Positions 17,962-26,945 of a stretch of DNA of 64,000 bases are shown here, in pieces. The notes below the pieces were generated by a model that was not told the DNA's origin, ran no database searches, and worked only from the letters and a program-made list of their open reading frames with translations. Positions within the stretch are counted from its first letter, which is position 1. Each line of letters opens with the position of its first letter. The translations under genes and the position numbers were made by a program. The stretch comes from Acidobacteriota bacterium. Lineage in GTDB: Bacteria; Acidobacteriota; Terriglobia; Terriglobales; Acidobacteriaceae. Location of the stretch: NCBI GenBank assembly GCA_013289875.1, contig JABCZC010000003.1, forward strand, positions 1 to 64,000, in the 5' to 3' direction.

Positions 17962-19155
17962 ATGGACGTGAACGGCGCGGGTCTTGCGGGAGCGATCGGT
18001 ACCCTGGACAGTCTGAGGATCGAAATTCCTTCGTGGGGTTTCGCCAATACCGGAACCCGCTTTGGCAAGTTTCTCCAGGCCGGAGCGGCTACCACGCTCG
18101 AAGAGAAGTTTGCGGATGCTTCCCAGGTAAACGCGCTTACCGGTATCACTCCACAGCTAGCATTGCATGTGCAGTGGGATCTTCCGGCAGGGGTTGCGGA
18201 CGCGGGAATAGTGAAGCGCCTGACTGCGAAATATGGTGTGCAGCCAGGCTCGATTAATCCCAATCTGTTTCAAGATCAGGAGTACAAATTTGGCTCGATC
18301 TGCAATCCCGATCCCGGAGTGCGCCGCAAGGCCATTGATCACCTGCTGGAATCGGTTGAGATTGCGAAGGAGCTGAGATCCAGGGATGTCTCTCTGTGGA
18401 TTTCGGATGGATCGAACTATCCTGGCGCGCAGAGCATTCGCAAGCGCATCGGCTGGCTCGAAGAGGCGTTGAGTGCCACGCACGACAAGCTGGACACCAG
18501 CCAGCGGCTGCTCGTCGAATACAAGCCATTCGAGCCGGCCTTCTATCATACAGACGTGGCGGACTGGGGGATGGCGGCGCACTTTGCCAAGGCAGCCGGT
18601 CCGCAAGCGCGGGTCCTCGTGGACACGGGACATCATTATCAGGCGCAGAATATCGAGCAGATCGTTGCATGGCTGATGCACCTGCAATTGCTGGGCGGAT
18701 TCCATTTCAACGACCGCCGTTATGCGGACGACGATTTGACCATTGGATCGATCGATCCTTATCAGGTATTCCGGATTTTCCATGAGATATTCAGCGAGCC
18801 GAATGCGGCAGCGGCAGGCGAGGTGGCGTACATGATCGATCAGAGCCACAATATCAAGGGAAAGATGGAAGCCATGGTCCAGACAGTTGTGACCGCACAG
18901 GAGCTTTTTCTTAAGGCCGCGCTGGTCGATCGTGAGAGGCTGGCGGTATTGCAGTCAGAGGCCAGGACGGTCGATGCGGAGGAGTGTTTGCGGTCCGCCT
19001 TCTGGACGGACGTGCGCCCGATGTTGAGAGAATGGCGCCGGAATCGGGACATTCCGGAGGATCCGTTGCAGGCTCTTCGCGAAAGCGGATATGTGGAACA
19101 GATCGAGAAAGAACGCAGGGCAAAAAACGCAATGTTGTCCGCTAGTTACGCATGA
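17962..19155 (+). CDS. rhaI: L-rhamnose isomerase (RhaI type)
   Basis: A 397-residue cytosolic isomerase converting L-rhamnose to L-rhamnulose. It belongs to the Pseudomonas/Bacillus-type isomerases rather than E. coli RhaA: the barrel shows EYKPFEPAFYHTDVADWG (metal-ligand Glu), RVLVDTGHHYQAQNIEQI (Asp and His ligands) and GGFHFNDRRYADDDL (second metal site), and the C terminus carries MIDQSHNIKGKMEAM. The ATG at 17962 follows GGGGAGGACCAAC. First gene of the rhamnose operon; a 123-base spacer with small GC-rich hairpins separates it from the aldolase gene. Confidence 0.95.
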   Translation: MDVNGAGLAGAIGTLDSLRIEIPSWGFANTGTRFGKFLQAGAATTLEEKFADASQVNALTGITPQLALHVQWDLPAGVADAGIVKRLTAKYGVQPGSINPNLFQDQEYKFGSICNPDPGVRRKAIDHLLESVEIAKELRSRDVSLWISDGSNYPGAQSIRKRIGWLEEALSATHDKLDTSQRLLVEYKPFEPAFYHTDVADWGMAAHFAKAAGPQARVLVDTGHHYQAQNIEQIVAWLMHLQLLGGFHFNDRRYADDDLTIGSIDPYQVFRIFHEIFSEPNAAAAGEVAYMIDQSHNIKGKMEAMVQTVVTAQELFLKAALVDRERLAVLQSEARTVDAEECLRSAFWTDVRPMLREWRRNRDIPEDPLQALRESGYVEQIEKERRAKNAMLSASYA

Positions 19156-19278
19156 GAGGTTGCAATAGAGATATGGTTAATCTATAGGTATTCCCGGCGC
19201 ACCCCGGAACGAGACCCCGAGGGTCGTGAGCGAACCCCAGGCTGAGGGGGAGCGGTCGCCAACAGGAAGTGAGGAAGT

Positions 19279-21504
19279 ATGTCTGTTATTGCCGAGTCGA
19301 AAAATCGAGTGAAACTCGAATATCTTGAGGATCTCTGGGACGAGAGCGCAGCCTCCGGAATGGATGAGCCGGAGTTGTTGCGTTATCGATCGAATTTGCT
19401 TGGCTCCGATCTGCGCATCACCAACTTCGCCGGCGGCAATACGAGTTCGAAGATCGAGATGGCCGATCCGCTGACTGGCAAAGACACGAAGGTGTTGTGG
19501 GTGAAGGGAAGCGGCGGCGATCTGGGCAGCATCCGGCGCTCGGGGTTTGCGACGCTGTATCTGGACAAGCTGCTGGCTCTCCAAAAGCTCTATCGCGGGG
19601 TAGATCGCGAAGACGATATGGTCGCTTACTATCCTCTCTGCACCTTCGGGCTGAATCCGGTGGCTGCTTCGATCGATACGCCGCTGCACGGCTTCCTGCC
19701 ATTCCGGCATGTCGACCACCTGCATCCCGATTGTGCAATTGCGGTGGCCGCGGCGGCCAATGGGCTCGAAAAGATGGAGGAATTCAATCGCACTCACGAT
19801 CACAAACTGGTATGGCTGCCGTGGCAGCGCCCGGGATTCGAACTCGGGATCATGCTGAAGAGGGCAGTCGAAGAACAGCCTGACTGCGACGGAGTCGTTT
19901 TAGGCGGACACGGGCTGTTCACCTGGGGGGAGACACAGCGCGAATGTTATCTCAACACGGTTTCGATCATCGATCAGCTCACGATATTTATCGAGAAGCA
20001 TCTGGAGAAAAAAGGCAGCCGGATCTTTGGGGGCCAGCAGCACGTATCGCTGCAAAACAGAAGGGAAGTCGCACTGGAAATACTTCCGTTTCTGCGCGGC
20101 CGGGTATCGGCGCACAAGCGCCTGATCGGCAGCCACTCGGAGCTTCCCGAGGTGCTCGAATTCGTCAACTCGGCAGACGCCGAGAAGCTGGCCTACTTGG
20201 GTACCAGCTGTCCGGATCACTTTATCCGCACCAAGATTCGCCCGATGCGTGTTGCCTGGGAGCCCACTAGCAGCATTGACGAGTTGAAGAAGTCCATCGA
20301 TGCAAGGCTCGCCGTCTATCGCACGGAGTACGCCGAGTACTACCAGAAGCATGCCGAAGCGACGTCACCAGCCATGCGCGACCCGAATCCCACCGTGGTG
20401 TTGATCCCGGGAATTGGCATGTTCAGCTTTGGCAAGAGCAAGCCCGAAGCGCGCATTACCGGCGAACTCTACGTAAACGCAATCCATGTAATGAAGGGCG
20501 CGGCGGGGCTCGAAGAGGGTCCGCGGCCTGCAAGAGTGCCCCAATGCGGATCAGACGCGCTTTTAGAGGCCTTCGAGGTCTACAGCAACTATGTTGCGCT
20601 GCCCGCCTCGGAGGCGTATCGCATCGAATACTGGCTACTCGAAGAGGCCAAGATCCGGCGGCAGCCGGCCGAAAAAGAGCTAAGCCGCCAGATCGCTCTG
20701 ATCATCGGCGGAGGAAGCGGCATCGGACGCGAAGTTGCGCTGCTCGCAGCAGAGCGGGGTGCACACGTAGTGGTAGCAGATCGAGACCAAGAGAGCGCTG
20801 CGCGGGTGGCCGACGACGTGAAGGCGATCACAGGCAAGGAAGGTGCTGCGGCTTCTCCGGTCGATATCAGAAGTCGTGAGTCGATACGCGAAGCTTTGAA
20901 GCAGACGGTGGGCGAATTCGGAGGCGTCGATGTCCTCGTGAATACCGCGGCTCTTTTCCCGTCATCGCCGACCGGAGTTATCTCAGACGCGCAGTGGGCG
21001 CTCACTCTAGAGGTCAACGTGACGGCGAACTTCCTGCTGGTCGAGGAAGTCGGCAAGCTCTTCCGCGAGCAGGGACTGACGGCGAGCGTCGTGCTCACGA
21101 GTTCGGCCAATGCAGTGGTGCCAAAGCGCGGCAGTGAAGCGTATGACGTGAGCAAGGCGGCTCTGAGCCATCTGATTCGCGAGCTTGCCGTTTCGCAGTC
21201 GCCGAATGTGCGGGTGAATGGCGTCAGCCCGGCGACCGTGGTTAAAGGATCGACGATGTTTCCGCGTGATCGAGTCGCGGCCTCACTGAAGAAATACAAC
21301 ATCCCGTTTGACGAAGGGATGAGTGATGATCAGATGCGCGATCTTCTGGCGGCATTCTATGCGGAACGCACGCTGACCCATCAGCCGATCGATCCTCGCA
21401 TCTGTGCCGAGGCGATTCTGTTTCTGGCCGGTCCGAAGGCTCCCTGCACCACGGGACACCTGATTCCGGTTGATGGCGGACTGGCTGAAGCATTTCTGCG
21501 CTAA
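19279..21504 (+). CDS. rhaD: bifunctional rhamnulose-1-phosphate aldolase / lactaldehyde dehydrogenase
   Basis: A 741-residue fusion. Residues 1-460 form a class II aldolase domain: FAGGNTSSK, VKGSGGDL, the zinc ligands in HVDHLHPD and a third His in GGHGLFTWGE. It splits L-rhamnulose-1-phosphate into dihydroxyacetone phosphate and L-lactaldehyde. Residues 475-741 form an SDR domain with the NAD motif GGGSGIGRE and YDVSKAAL (catalytic Tyr and Lys). Fusions of this build (RhaEW type, known from Bacillus subtilis YuxG and Chloroflexus) oxidise L-lactaldehyde to L-lactate. Good ribosome-binding site GAGGAAGT. With the lutABC genes behind it, the lactate would go on to pyruvate. Confidence 0.94.
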   Translation: MSVIAESKNRVKLEYLEDLWDESAASGMDEPELLRYRSNLLGSDLRITNFAGGNTSSKIEMADPLTGKDTKVLWVKGSGGDLGSIRRSGFATLYLDKLLALQKLYRGVDREDDMVAYYPLCTFGLNPVAASIDTPLHGFLPFRHVDHLHPDCAIAVAAAANGLEKMEEFNRTHDHKLVWLPWQRPGFELGIMLKRAVEEQPDCDGVVLGGHGLFTWGETQRECYLNTVSIIDQLTIFIEKHLEKKGSRIFGGQQHVSLQNRREVALEILPFLRGRVSAHKRLIGSHSELPEVLEFVNSADAEKLAYLGTSCPDHFIRTKIRPMRVAWEPTSSIDELKKSIDARLAVYRTEYAEYYQKHAEATSPAMRDPNPTVVLIPGIGMFSFGKSKPEARITGELYVNAIHVMKGAAGLEEGPRPARVPQCGSDALLEAFEVYSNYVALPASEAYRIEYWLLEEAKIRRQPAEKELSRQIALIIGGGSGIGREVALLAAERGAHVVVADRDQESAARVADDVKAITGKEGAAASPVDIRSRESIREALKQTVGEFGGVDVLVNTAALFPSSPTGVISDAQWALTLEVNVTANFLLVEEVGKLFREQGLTASVVLTSSANAVVPKRGSEAYDVSKAALSHLIRELAVSQSPNVRVNGVSPATVVKGSTMFPRDRVAASLKKYNIPFDEGMSDDQMRDLLAAFYAERTLTHQPIDPRICAEAILFLAGPKAPCTTGHLIPVDGGLAEAFLR

Positions 21505-21534
21505 AGCAGGCACCATTACATCAAGGCCTCTGCA

Positions 21535-22965
21535 ATGCTCGGCAGCAATCCTCCCAATCTTGTTGCGATCGATTTAGGCGCGGAAAGCTGCCGCGTTTCT
21601 TTGCTGCAATGGAAAGATCACGGCCCGCATATTGAATTGATTCATCGCTTCAGCAACTCACCGGTCGCGATCGGCGAGGAACTGCATTGGGACTTGAGCC
21701 GCATACTCTCTGAAATAGAAAGCGGGTTGGTACGCTGCGCGCAAAAGACGTCCGGCTCCATTGCTTCGCTTGGAGCGGATGGCTGGGCGGTGGATTACGT
21801 TCGGCTGGACAAGGACGGGGCGCCGATAGCCCAGCCCTTTTGCTACCGCGACAAACGGACGGAGTCCGTGGAGGCGGATTTGAAGTGGCGATTGTCCGCC
21901 GTTGAATTGTTTGCGATGAGTGGAGTGCAACCGCTCCGCATCAATTCGCTGTATCAGCTCATGGCCGATCAGCTAGCCGGGATTCCGGCGGAGGCGCGCT
22001 GGGTGAATCTGCCGGAATATGTTTTGGCACGGCTGGGAGGACGCATTGCCGCCGAATTTACTAACGCTACTCATACGGGATTGATCGATATCGCAACGCG
22101 AAACTGGAGCCGAGAGATATTCGAAATTTGCGGACTGAGCCCGGGGGCCGCGCCGGAGTTGGTCCCGACTGGCTCGGAGATGGGAGCGGTGGAAGGCTCA
22201 CTTCGCCGGTTGCCTGCTTTCAGCGAGACCGCCCTGATCGCTCCGGCCTGCCACGACACAGCTTCGGCCGTCGCGGGCATTCCCATGGATGGAGAGGACT
22301 GGGCATATATCAGCTCCGGCACGTGGTCGCTGGTGGGAACCGTGCTTGACCATCCCATCAAGACCGCGGCCGCCTGCGCAGCAGGGTTTACGAATCTGGG
22401 CGCGGCGGGCGATCGCGTCTGTTTCCATAAGAACGTGAATGGCATGTGGCTGCTCAGGCAGACGCTGAATCAGCTATGCGCTGTGGACAATCCGTGGCCC
22501 ATGCCGGAACTGGTTGCAGCGGCGGAGCAGATAGACACGCCCGAAGGCCTTCTTGATGTTGACGATCCCGCACTCTGGGTGCAGGGCGATATGGCGTCGC
22601 GCATGAATGCCCAGCGCCAGAGCCGGGGGTTAAAGTCGATTGAGGAGCATCCATCGGCGATGCCGGAGTTTGCCAGCCTCATCTTCCATAGCCTTGCTCA
22701 TCGGTATGCTATGGTGCTTGCTAATGTTGGAGAGCTTACCGGCAAGAGTCTCAAACGCCTTGCCGTCGTGGGAGGGGGTAGCCTGAACCAGTTCCTGAAC
22801 AGGCTGACGGCGGAAGCAACAGGATTGGAGCTTTGCTGCGGTGTTGCGGAGAGCTCAACTCTCGGGAATTTTGCTGTGCAGCTCGCTACGCTAGAGGGCT
22901 CGCCCAATTCGCCGGGCAGGATCGCACACTGGGCGAAAACGCTGGCCGCGCCGGACCACTGCTGA
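21535..22965 (+). CDS. rhaB: rhamnulokinase
   Basis: A 476-residue FGGY-family sugar kinase that phosphorylates L-rhamnulose at C1. Motifs: phosphate-1 VAIDLGAESCRVSLLQW, the RhaB-type YRDKRTE, ISSGTWSLVG, and the adenosine-binding AVVGGGSLNQFLNRLTA. The start at 21535 lies 30 bases after the aldolase stop; its ribosome-binding site is poor. Length and motifs are those of the family. One base separates its stop from lutA. Confidence 0.94.
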   Translation: MLGSNPPNLVAIDLGAESCRVSLLQWKDHGPHIELIHRFSNSPVAIGEELHWDLSRILSEIESGLVRCAQKTSGSIASLGADGWAVDYVRLDKDGAPIAQPFCYRDKRTESVEADLKWRLSAVELFAMSGVQPLRINSLYQLMADQLAGIPAEARWVNLPEYVLARLGGRIAAEFTNATHTGLIDIATRNWSREIFEICGLSPGAAPELVPTGSEMGAVEGSLRRLPAFSETALIAPACHDTASAVAGIPMDGEDWAYISSGTWSLVGTVLDHPIKTAAACAAGFTNLGAAGDRVCFHKNVNGMWLLRQTLNQLCAVDNPWPMPELVAAAEQIDTPEGLLDVDDPALWVQGDMASRMNAQRQSRGLKSIEEHPSAMPEFASLIFHSLAHRYAMVLANVGELTGKSLKRLAVVGGGSLNQFLNRLTAEATGLELCCGVAESSTLGNFAVQLATLEGSPNSPGRIAHWAKTLAAPDHC

Positions 22966-22966
22966 C

Positions 22967-23701
22967 ATGCGCATCTCTCTTTTTATTACGTGTTACAACG
23001 ACACACTCTTTCCCGGGACAGGCAAGGCCGTGGTCGCACTCCTCGACCGGCTCGGACATCAGGTAGTGTTTCCGCTGGAACAGACCTGCTGCGGACAGAT
23101 GCACTTCAACACGGGATACCGGCGTGAGGCCTATCCTCTTGCAAAGCGCTTTATTTCGATTTTTAAGGATGCGGAGGTGGTTTGCATTCCTTCCTCGTCC
23201 TGCGTGGCGATGATCCGCGACTACTACCCAGAACTTGCGCGCGAAAACAACGACGAACAGATGGTCGCGGAAGTAAAGAGCCTGCTGCCGCGTATTTTCG
23301 AATTCACCGAACTGCTTACCGACCACTTCAAGCTCGAAGATGTGGGAGCGTACTTTCCACATCGCGTGACTTATCATGCGAGCTGCCATGGCCTGCGCAG
23401 CCTTCATCTGGGCGACAAACCACTGCGTCTGCTGAAGAACGTTCGCGGCCTCGATCTGATCGAGTTGCAGGACACGGAGCGCTGCTGCGGATTCGGCGGC
23501 ACCTTTGCCGTAAAGAATGCCGAAGTCTCGACTGCGATGCTGGGTGATAAAGTGCGATCCATATTGAATACTCGCGCCGAAGTCTGCACGGCCTGCGACA
23601 ATTCCTGCCTCATGCACATACAAGGCATGCTGCATCGCCAATACGCAGGAGTTCGGACGCTGCATATCGCCGAGATACTGGCCGCGGGCGCTGATCAATG
23701 A
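22967..23701 (+). CDS. lutA: lactate utilization protein A (CCG-domain Fe-S subunit)
   Basis: A 244-residue subunit of the LutABC L-lactate oxidase complex, which converts L-lactate to pyruvate. It has two CCG domains with EQTCCGQMHFNTGY, SCHGLR and RCCGFGGTFAVKN, the cysteines of which bind an Fe-S cluster. Family knowledge: LutA/LldE proteins are about 240 residues and act with LutB and LutC. Immediately behind rhaB and overlapping lutB by ATGA, so it belongs to the rhamnose operon; this makes sense because rhamnulose-1-phosphate breakdown yields lactaldehyde and lactate. Confidence 0.93.
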   Translation: MRISLFITCYNDTLFPGTGKAVVALLDRLGHQVVFPLEQTCCGQMHFNTGYRREAYPLAKRFISIFKDAEVVCIPSSSCVAMIRDYYPELARENNDEQMVAEVKSLLPRIFEFTELLTDHFKLEDVGAYFPHRVTYHASCHGLRSLHLGDKPLRLLKNVRGLDLIELQDTERCCGFGGTFAVKNAEVSTAMLGDKVRSILNTRAEVCTACDNSCLMHIQGMLHRQYAGVRTLHIAEILAAGADQ

Positions 23702-25137
23702 GCCTCATAACCATCGATCCGCGCAAAGCAGCGCCCTTTCCGGAGGCGGCTGCAGAAATTTTGCGCGACACGCAACTGCGCAAGAACGTAGCGCATGCAA
23801 CGGACGTGATCCAGTACAAGCGCGCGGCCGTGGTAGCGGAGAAAGATGACTGGCAGGCGCTGCGAGACGCTGGTGCGACGATTCGCAAGGAAGCACTGCA
23901 GCACCTCGATTCCTATCTGGAGCAGTTCGAGCAACAGTTCACACGAGCCGGCGGACACGTTCACTGGGCTGCGGACGCAGAAGAAGCGCAGCGCATTGTC
24001 CTGGGCCTGCTGCGCGAAGTGCAGGCCACGGAGATCATCAAGATCAAGTCGATGACGACAGCGGAGATTGATCTGAATCGTAACCTGGCTGAGAACGGCA
24101 TCCGGGCCTATGAGACAGATCTGGCAGAACTGATCTTGCAGCTCGGCGCCGAACTGCCTTCGCACCTCATCGCTCCCGCTTTGCATAAGAATCGTCAGCA
24201 GGTGCGGGAGCTGTTTGCTCGCGAGATGCATTTGCCGAACCTGACGGACGATCCTCCGGCTTTAGCCGAGGCCGCGCGGCTTTATCTGCGAGAGAAATTT
24301 CTCAAGGTGAAGAGCGGTGTTTGTGGGGCCAACTTTCTCGTCGCGGATACCGGCTCGGTCTGCATCGTGGAATCTGAAGGCAATGGCCGGATGTGTCTAA
24401 CCTTGCCCGACACGCTGATCGCGATTGCCGGCATCGAGAAGGTGATTCCCCGCTTTTCCAATTTGGAAGTGCTGCTGCAGACGCTGCCTCGCTCGGCAAC
24501 CGGCGAACGCATGAACCCCTATAGCTCGCTTTGGACTGGAGTGACCCCCGGAGACGGGCCGCGGAATCTGCACGTGGTGCTTCTGGATAATGGCCGCAGT
24601 GAAATACTCGCCGACACGACGTCGAGGCAGACGCTGCAATGCATTCGCTGCGGAGCCTGCCAGAACGCATGTCCCGTTTATCGACAGACCGGTGGACACG
24701 CGTATGGCGCCGTCTACGGTGGACCCATCGGCGCGATTCTCACTCCCCAGCTTTTTCACATGGAGCATGCCCAGTCGTTGCCCTACGCCTCTTCGCTGTG
24801 CGGTGCCTGTTATGAAGTCTGTCCGGTGAAGATCAACATACCTGAGGTCCTCGTTTACCTGCGCTCGAAAGTAGTGGATCAGAATCGGGGAAAGCTGGCA
24901 TCCGTTTTCAATCAGGAGCGCGTAGCTATGAAGATGATGGCTAGGATTCTGTTGAGCCGCGAGCGCTTTGAGACGGCGCAACGCATAGCAAGAGTCCTGG
25001 AAAAGCCACTGGTTGGAAAGGATGGGTGGATCCATTGGCTGCCCGGTCTCGCCGGGCGTTGGACCGCGGCCCGCGATCTGGAAGCGCTGCCCACGCAGAC
25101 CTTTCGCGAGTGGTGGAAGGAAAGAGGGAACGCTTGA
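23698..25137 (+). CDS. lutB: lactate utilization protein B (4Fe-4S, LUD domain)
   Basis: A 479-residue subunit of the same complex. The N-terminal LUD domain (to about 300, with ATEIIKIKSMTTAEI and NFLVADTGSVCIVESEG) is followed by a bacterial ferredoxin-type pair of 4Fe-4S motifs: CIRCGACQNACPVY and CGACYEVCPVKINIPE. It starts within lutA (ATGA) and its TGA overlaps the TTG start of lutC. Normal family length. Confidence 0.94.
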   Translation: MSLITIDPRKAAPFPEAAAEILRDTQLRKNVAHATDVIQYKRAAVVAEKDDWQALRDAGATIRKEALQHLDSYLEQFEQQFTRAGGHVHWAADAEEAQRIVLGLLREVQATEIIKIKSMTTAEIDLNRNLAENGIRAYETDLAELILQLGAELPSHLIAPALHKNRQQVRELFAREMHLPNLTDDPPALAEAARLYLREKFLKVKSGVCGANFLVADTGSVCIVESEGNGRMCLTLPDTLIAIAGIEKVIPRFSNLEVLLQTLPRSATGERMNPYSSLWTGVTPGDGPRNLHVVLLDNGRSEILADTTSRQTLQCIRCGACQNACPVYRQTGGHAYGAVYGGPIGAILTPQLFHMEHAQSLPYASSLCGACYEVCPVKINIPEVLVYLRSKVVDQNRGKLASVFNQERVAMKMMARILLSRERFETAQRIARVLEKPLVGKDGWIHWLPGLAGRWTAARDLEALPTQTFREWWKERGNA

Positions 25138-25772
25138 GCCGGGAAGTTGTACTCCATCGCGTGCGCTCGGCTTTGGCAGGAAGCAAGGCTGAAGACCTTC
25201 CGGCAACCTCTGCTTATCGCCGCACGGGCATTCTGACAGCCGAGCAGAAACTGCACATGTTGGAGGACCGGCTCGGCGAGTATGGCGCTCGCGTGTTCCG
25301 TGCCTCCGAGCAGGATTTACGGGAGCGCATCGCCTTGGCCCTGATCGAGGGGAAGAAGTTGAGGATGGTTCATCCGTCTGGCCTGCCGGAGGCATGGCTC
25401 GATGGGCGGATTTCGTGGACCGCGGACTCCAATGGCGGCGGGGAAGAATTGTCTCTTGCCCGGATCGAGAGCTTTGACGGGGTGCTTACGGCGGCGACCG
25501 TCGCGGTTGCCGAGTCCGGAAGCATTGTGTTGCAGCATGGCGCGGCAGAGGGACGTCGCGCTTTGACGCTGCTGCCTGATTATCATCTCTGCGTTCTGTT
25601 CGAACATCAGCTTGTCGAGACCCTTGCGGAATGCTTTGAGCGTTTGAAGGGAAGCGCGACGCGGCCGACTACCTTCATCTCCGGTCCATCGGCTACTGCC
25701 GATATCGAAATGACGCGAATCAAGGGAGTGCACGGACCGCGTTTTCTCGATGTCATTCTTGTGGCTCCGTGA
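25134..25772 (+). CDS. lutC: lactate utilization protein C (LUD domain)
   Basis: A 212-residue third subunit of the L-lactate oxidation complex. I place the start at the TTG at 25134, which overlaps the lutB stop as TTGA and is preceded by GGAAGGAAAGAGGG. The frame is open further upstream to 25026, but those 36 residues are out-of-frame lutB. The body has the LUD signatures ATVAVAESGSIVLQHG and a C-terminal ISGPSATADIEMTRIKGVHGP, which is diagnostic of LutC. Confidence 0.92.
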   Translation: MSREVVLHRVRSALAGSKAEDLPATSAYRRTGILTAEQKLHMLEDRLGEYGARVFRASEQDLRERIALALIEGKKLRMVHPSGLPEAWLDGRISWTADSNGGGEELSLARIESFDGVLTAATVAVAESGSIVLQHGAAEGRRALTLLPDYHLCVLFEHQLVETLAECFERLKGSATRPTTFISGPSATADIEMTRIKGVHGPRFLDVILVAP

Positions 25773-25781
25773 CACTAGACG

Positions 25782-25808
25782 AATTTTCAATAGAGAAATT
25801 GCTATAAT
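25782..25808 (+). promoter_or_regulatory. regulator promoter with candidate operator
   Basis: A perfect -10 box TATAAT (25803-25808) is preceded by AATTTTCAATAGAGAAATT (25782-25800), an imperfect inverted repeat (AATTT..C/GAAATT). It shares TTTTCAATAGA with the complement of the rhaI operator. No good -35 box stands at the right distance, and the palindrome covers the spacer, as expected of a repressed or autoregulated promoter. Confidence 0.55.
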
Positions 25809-25831
25809 CCGCGCATGCGGGGAGGCAGGCG

Positions 25832-26932
25832 TTGCCACAGCCAAAAATCAAACGGCTCTATCTGATCCCAATCCTTTCCAAGGCACTCGACATTCTGGAA
25901 CTGCTCGAAGCGGAGAAGAAGCCGCTTACGCTCGAGTTGATCTATCAGCGATCCGCGATTTCGAAGACCAGCGTTTATCGGATTCTCAAGACCTTCGTTC
26001 ATCGCGGCTATGTGGCGCAGACTCAGGACGGCGCTTACCGGCTGGTATCCCGCCCGAAGAAGATGCGTTTTGGTTTCGCGGGGCAGAGCGCGGAAATGCC
26101 CTTTTCCGAGGCCGTGACCAGTAGCTTGCGAGCCGCCGCGTCATCATCGGGAATCGAACTCGTCGTTCGCGATAATCGCTACGACGCGGACACGGCCATA
26201 AAAAACGCAAATGAGTTTGTCACCGAGGGCGTCGATCTGATCATCGAATTTCAGATCGAGGAGCACGTGGCCCCCTCGATCGCGCATATCATTGCGCGCG
26301 CCGGAATTCCGCTGATTGCCATCGATATTCCTCATCCCCATGCGACCTATTTCGGCGTCGATAATTTTCAGGTCGGTTTTGAAGCCGGGGAATTGCTCGC
26401 TCAGCACGCGATTTCCAAATGGAAATCGAAAGTGGACTGGGTCATCGGACTGGATGTGGCCGAAGCCGGTTCTTTCGTACAGAGCCGAATCAATGGGGCG
26501 TTCGTCGGAGTTCGCTCTCTGCTTCCAGAGATCCCACAGGAGTCGTACATTCGTTTGGACGGGCGCGGTCTGCGCGAAACGAGCGCGCGCGTGCTGGGCG
26601 ACTTCTTCAAAAGGCATTCGCGCACAGAGCGCATCCTGATTGCGGCCGCGACCGACACCAGCGCCCTCGGCGCACTGCAGGTGACCGTGAACGGCCAGCG
26701 CGAAAAGAGTGTTGTCATCGCTGGCCAGGATTGCATTCCTGAAGTGCTGGAAGAGATGAAGAAGCCTTTCAGCCCGATCATCGGCTCGATTTCGCACCAG
26801 GTACAGACCTATGGTCCACGGCTGATTCAACTGGGTGTGGCGATCCTGCGCGGGCAATCCGTTCCGCCATACAATTACGTGCACCATCGAGTGGTAACGG
26901 CGGATATGATGCGGGAGAGCGAGGCGGGCTGA
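25832..26932 (+). CDS. transcriptional regulator, IclR-like HTH fused to sugar-binding (PBP) domain
   Basis: A 366-residue protein with an unusual domain pair. Residues about 12-75 (LSKALDILELLEAEKKPLT, then ISKTSVYRILKTFVHRGYV) are a winged helix of IclR type. Residues about 85-355 are a type-1 periplasmic-binding-protein fold of the sugar-binding kind (RDNRYDADTAIKNANEFV, GVDLIIEFQIEE, AGIPLIAIDIPHP, IAGQDCIPEVLEEM), as used by LacI-family effector domains. Classical LacI proteins have a different HTH and IclR proteins a different effector domain. Start TTG at 25832 with GGGGAGGC upstream. It ends the rhamnose operon and probably binds rhamnose or a catabolite and controls the shared operator. 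Confidence 0.85.
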   Translation: MPQPKIKRLYLIPILSKALDILELLEAEKKPLTLELIYQRSAISKTSVYRILKTFVHRGYVAQTQDGAYRLVSRPKKMRFGFAGQSAEMPFSEAVTSSLRAAASSSGIELVVRDNRYDADTAIKNANEFVTEGVDLIIEFQIEEHVAPSIAHIIARAGIPLIAIDIPHPHATYFGVDNFQVGFEAGELLAQHAISKWKSKVDWVIGLDVAEAGSFVQSRINGAFVGVRSLLPEIPQESYIRLDGRGLRETSARVLGDFFKRHSRTERILIAAATDTSALGALQVTVNGQREKSVVIAGQDCIPEVLEEMKKPFSPIIGSISHQVQTYGPRLIQLGVAILRGQSVPPYNYVHHRVVTADMMRESEAG

Positions 26933-26945
26933 GGTGGATGTCCGT

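Noticed and set aside
17934-18257. Alternative frame overlapping the start of rhaI
   Set aside because: Arg-rich shadow; the rhaI frame with its ribosome-binding site explains the segment.
25026-25133. N-terminal extension of lutC
   Set aside because: It is lutB sequence read in another frame; the TTG at 25134 with a good ribosome-binding site and TTGA overlap fits the operon style.
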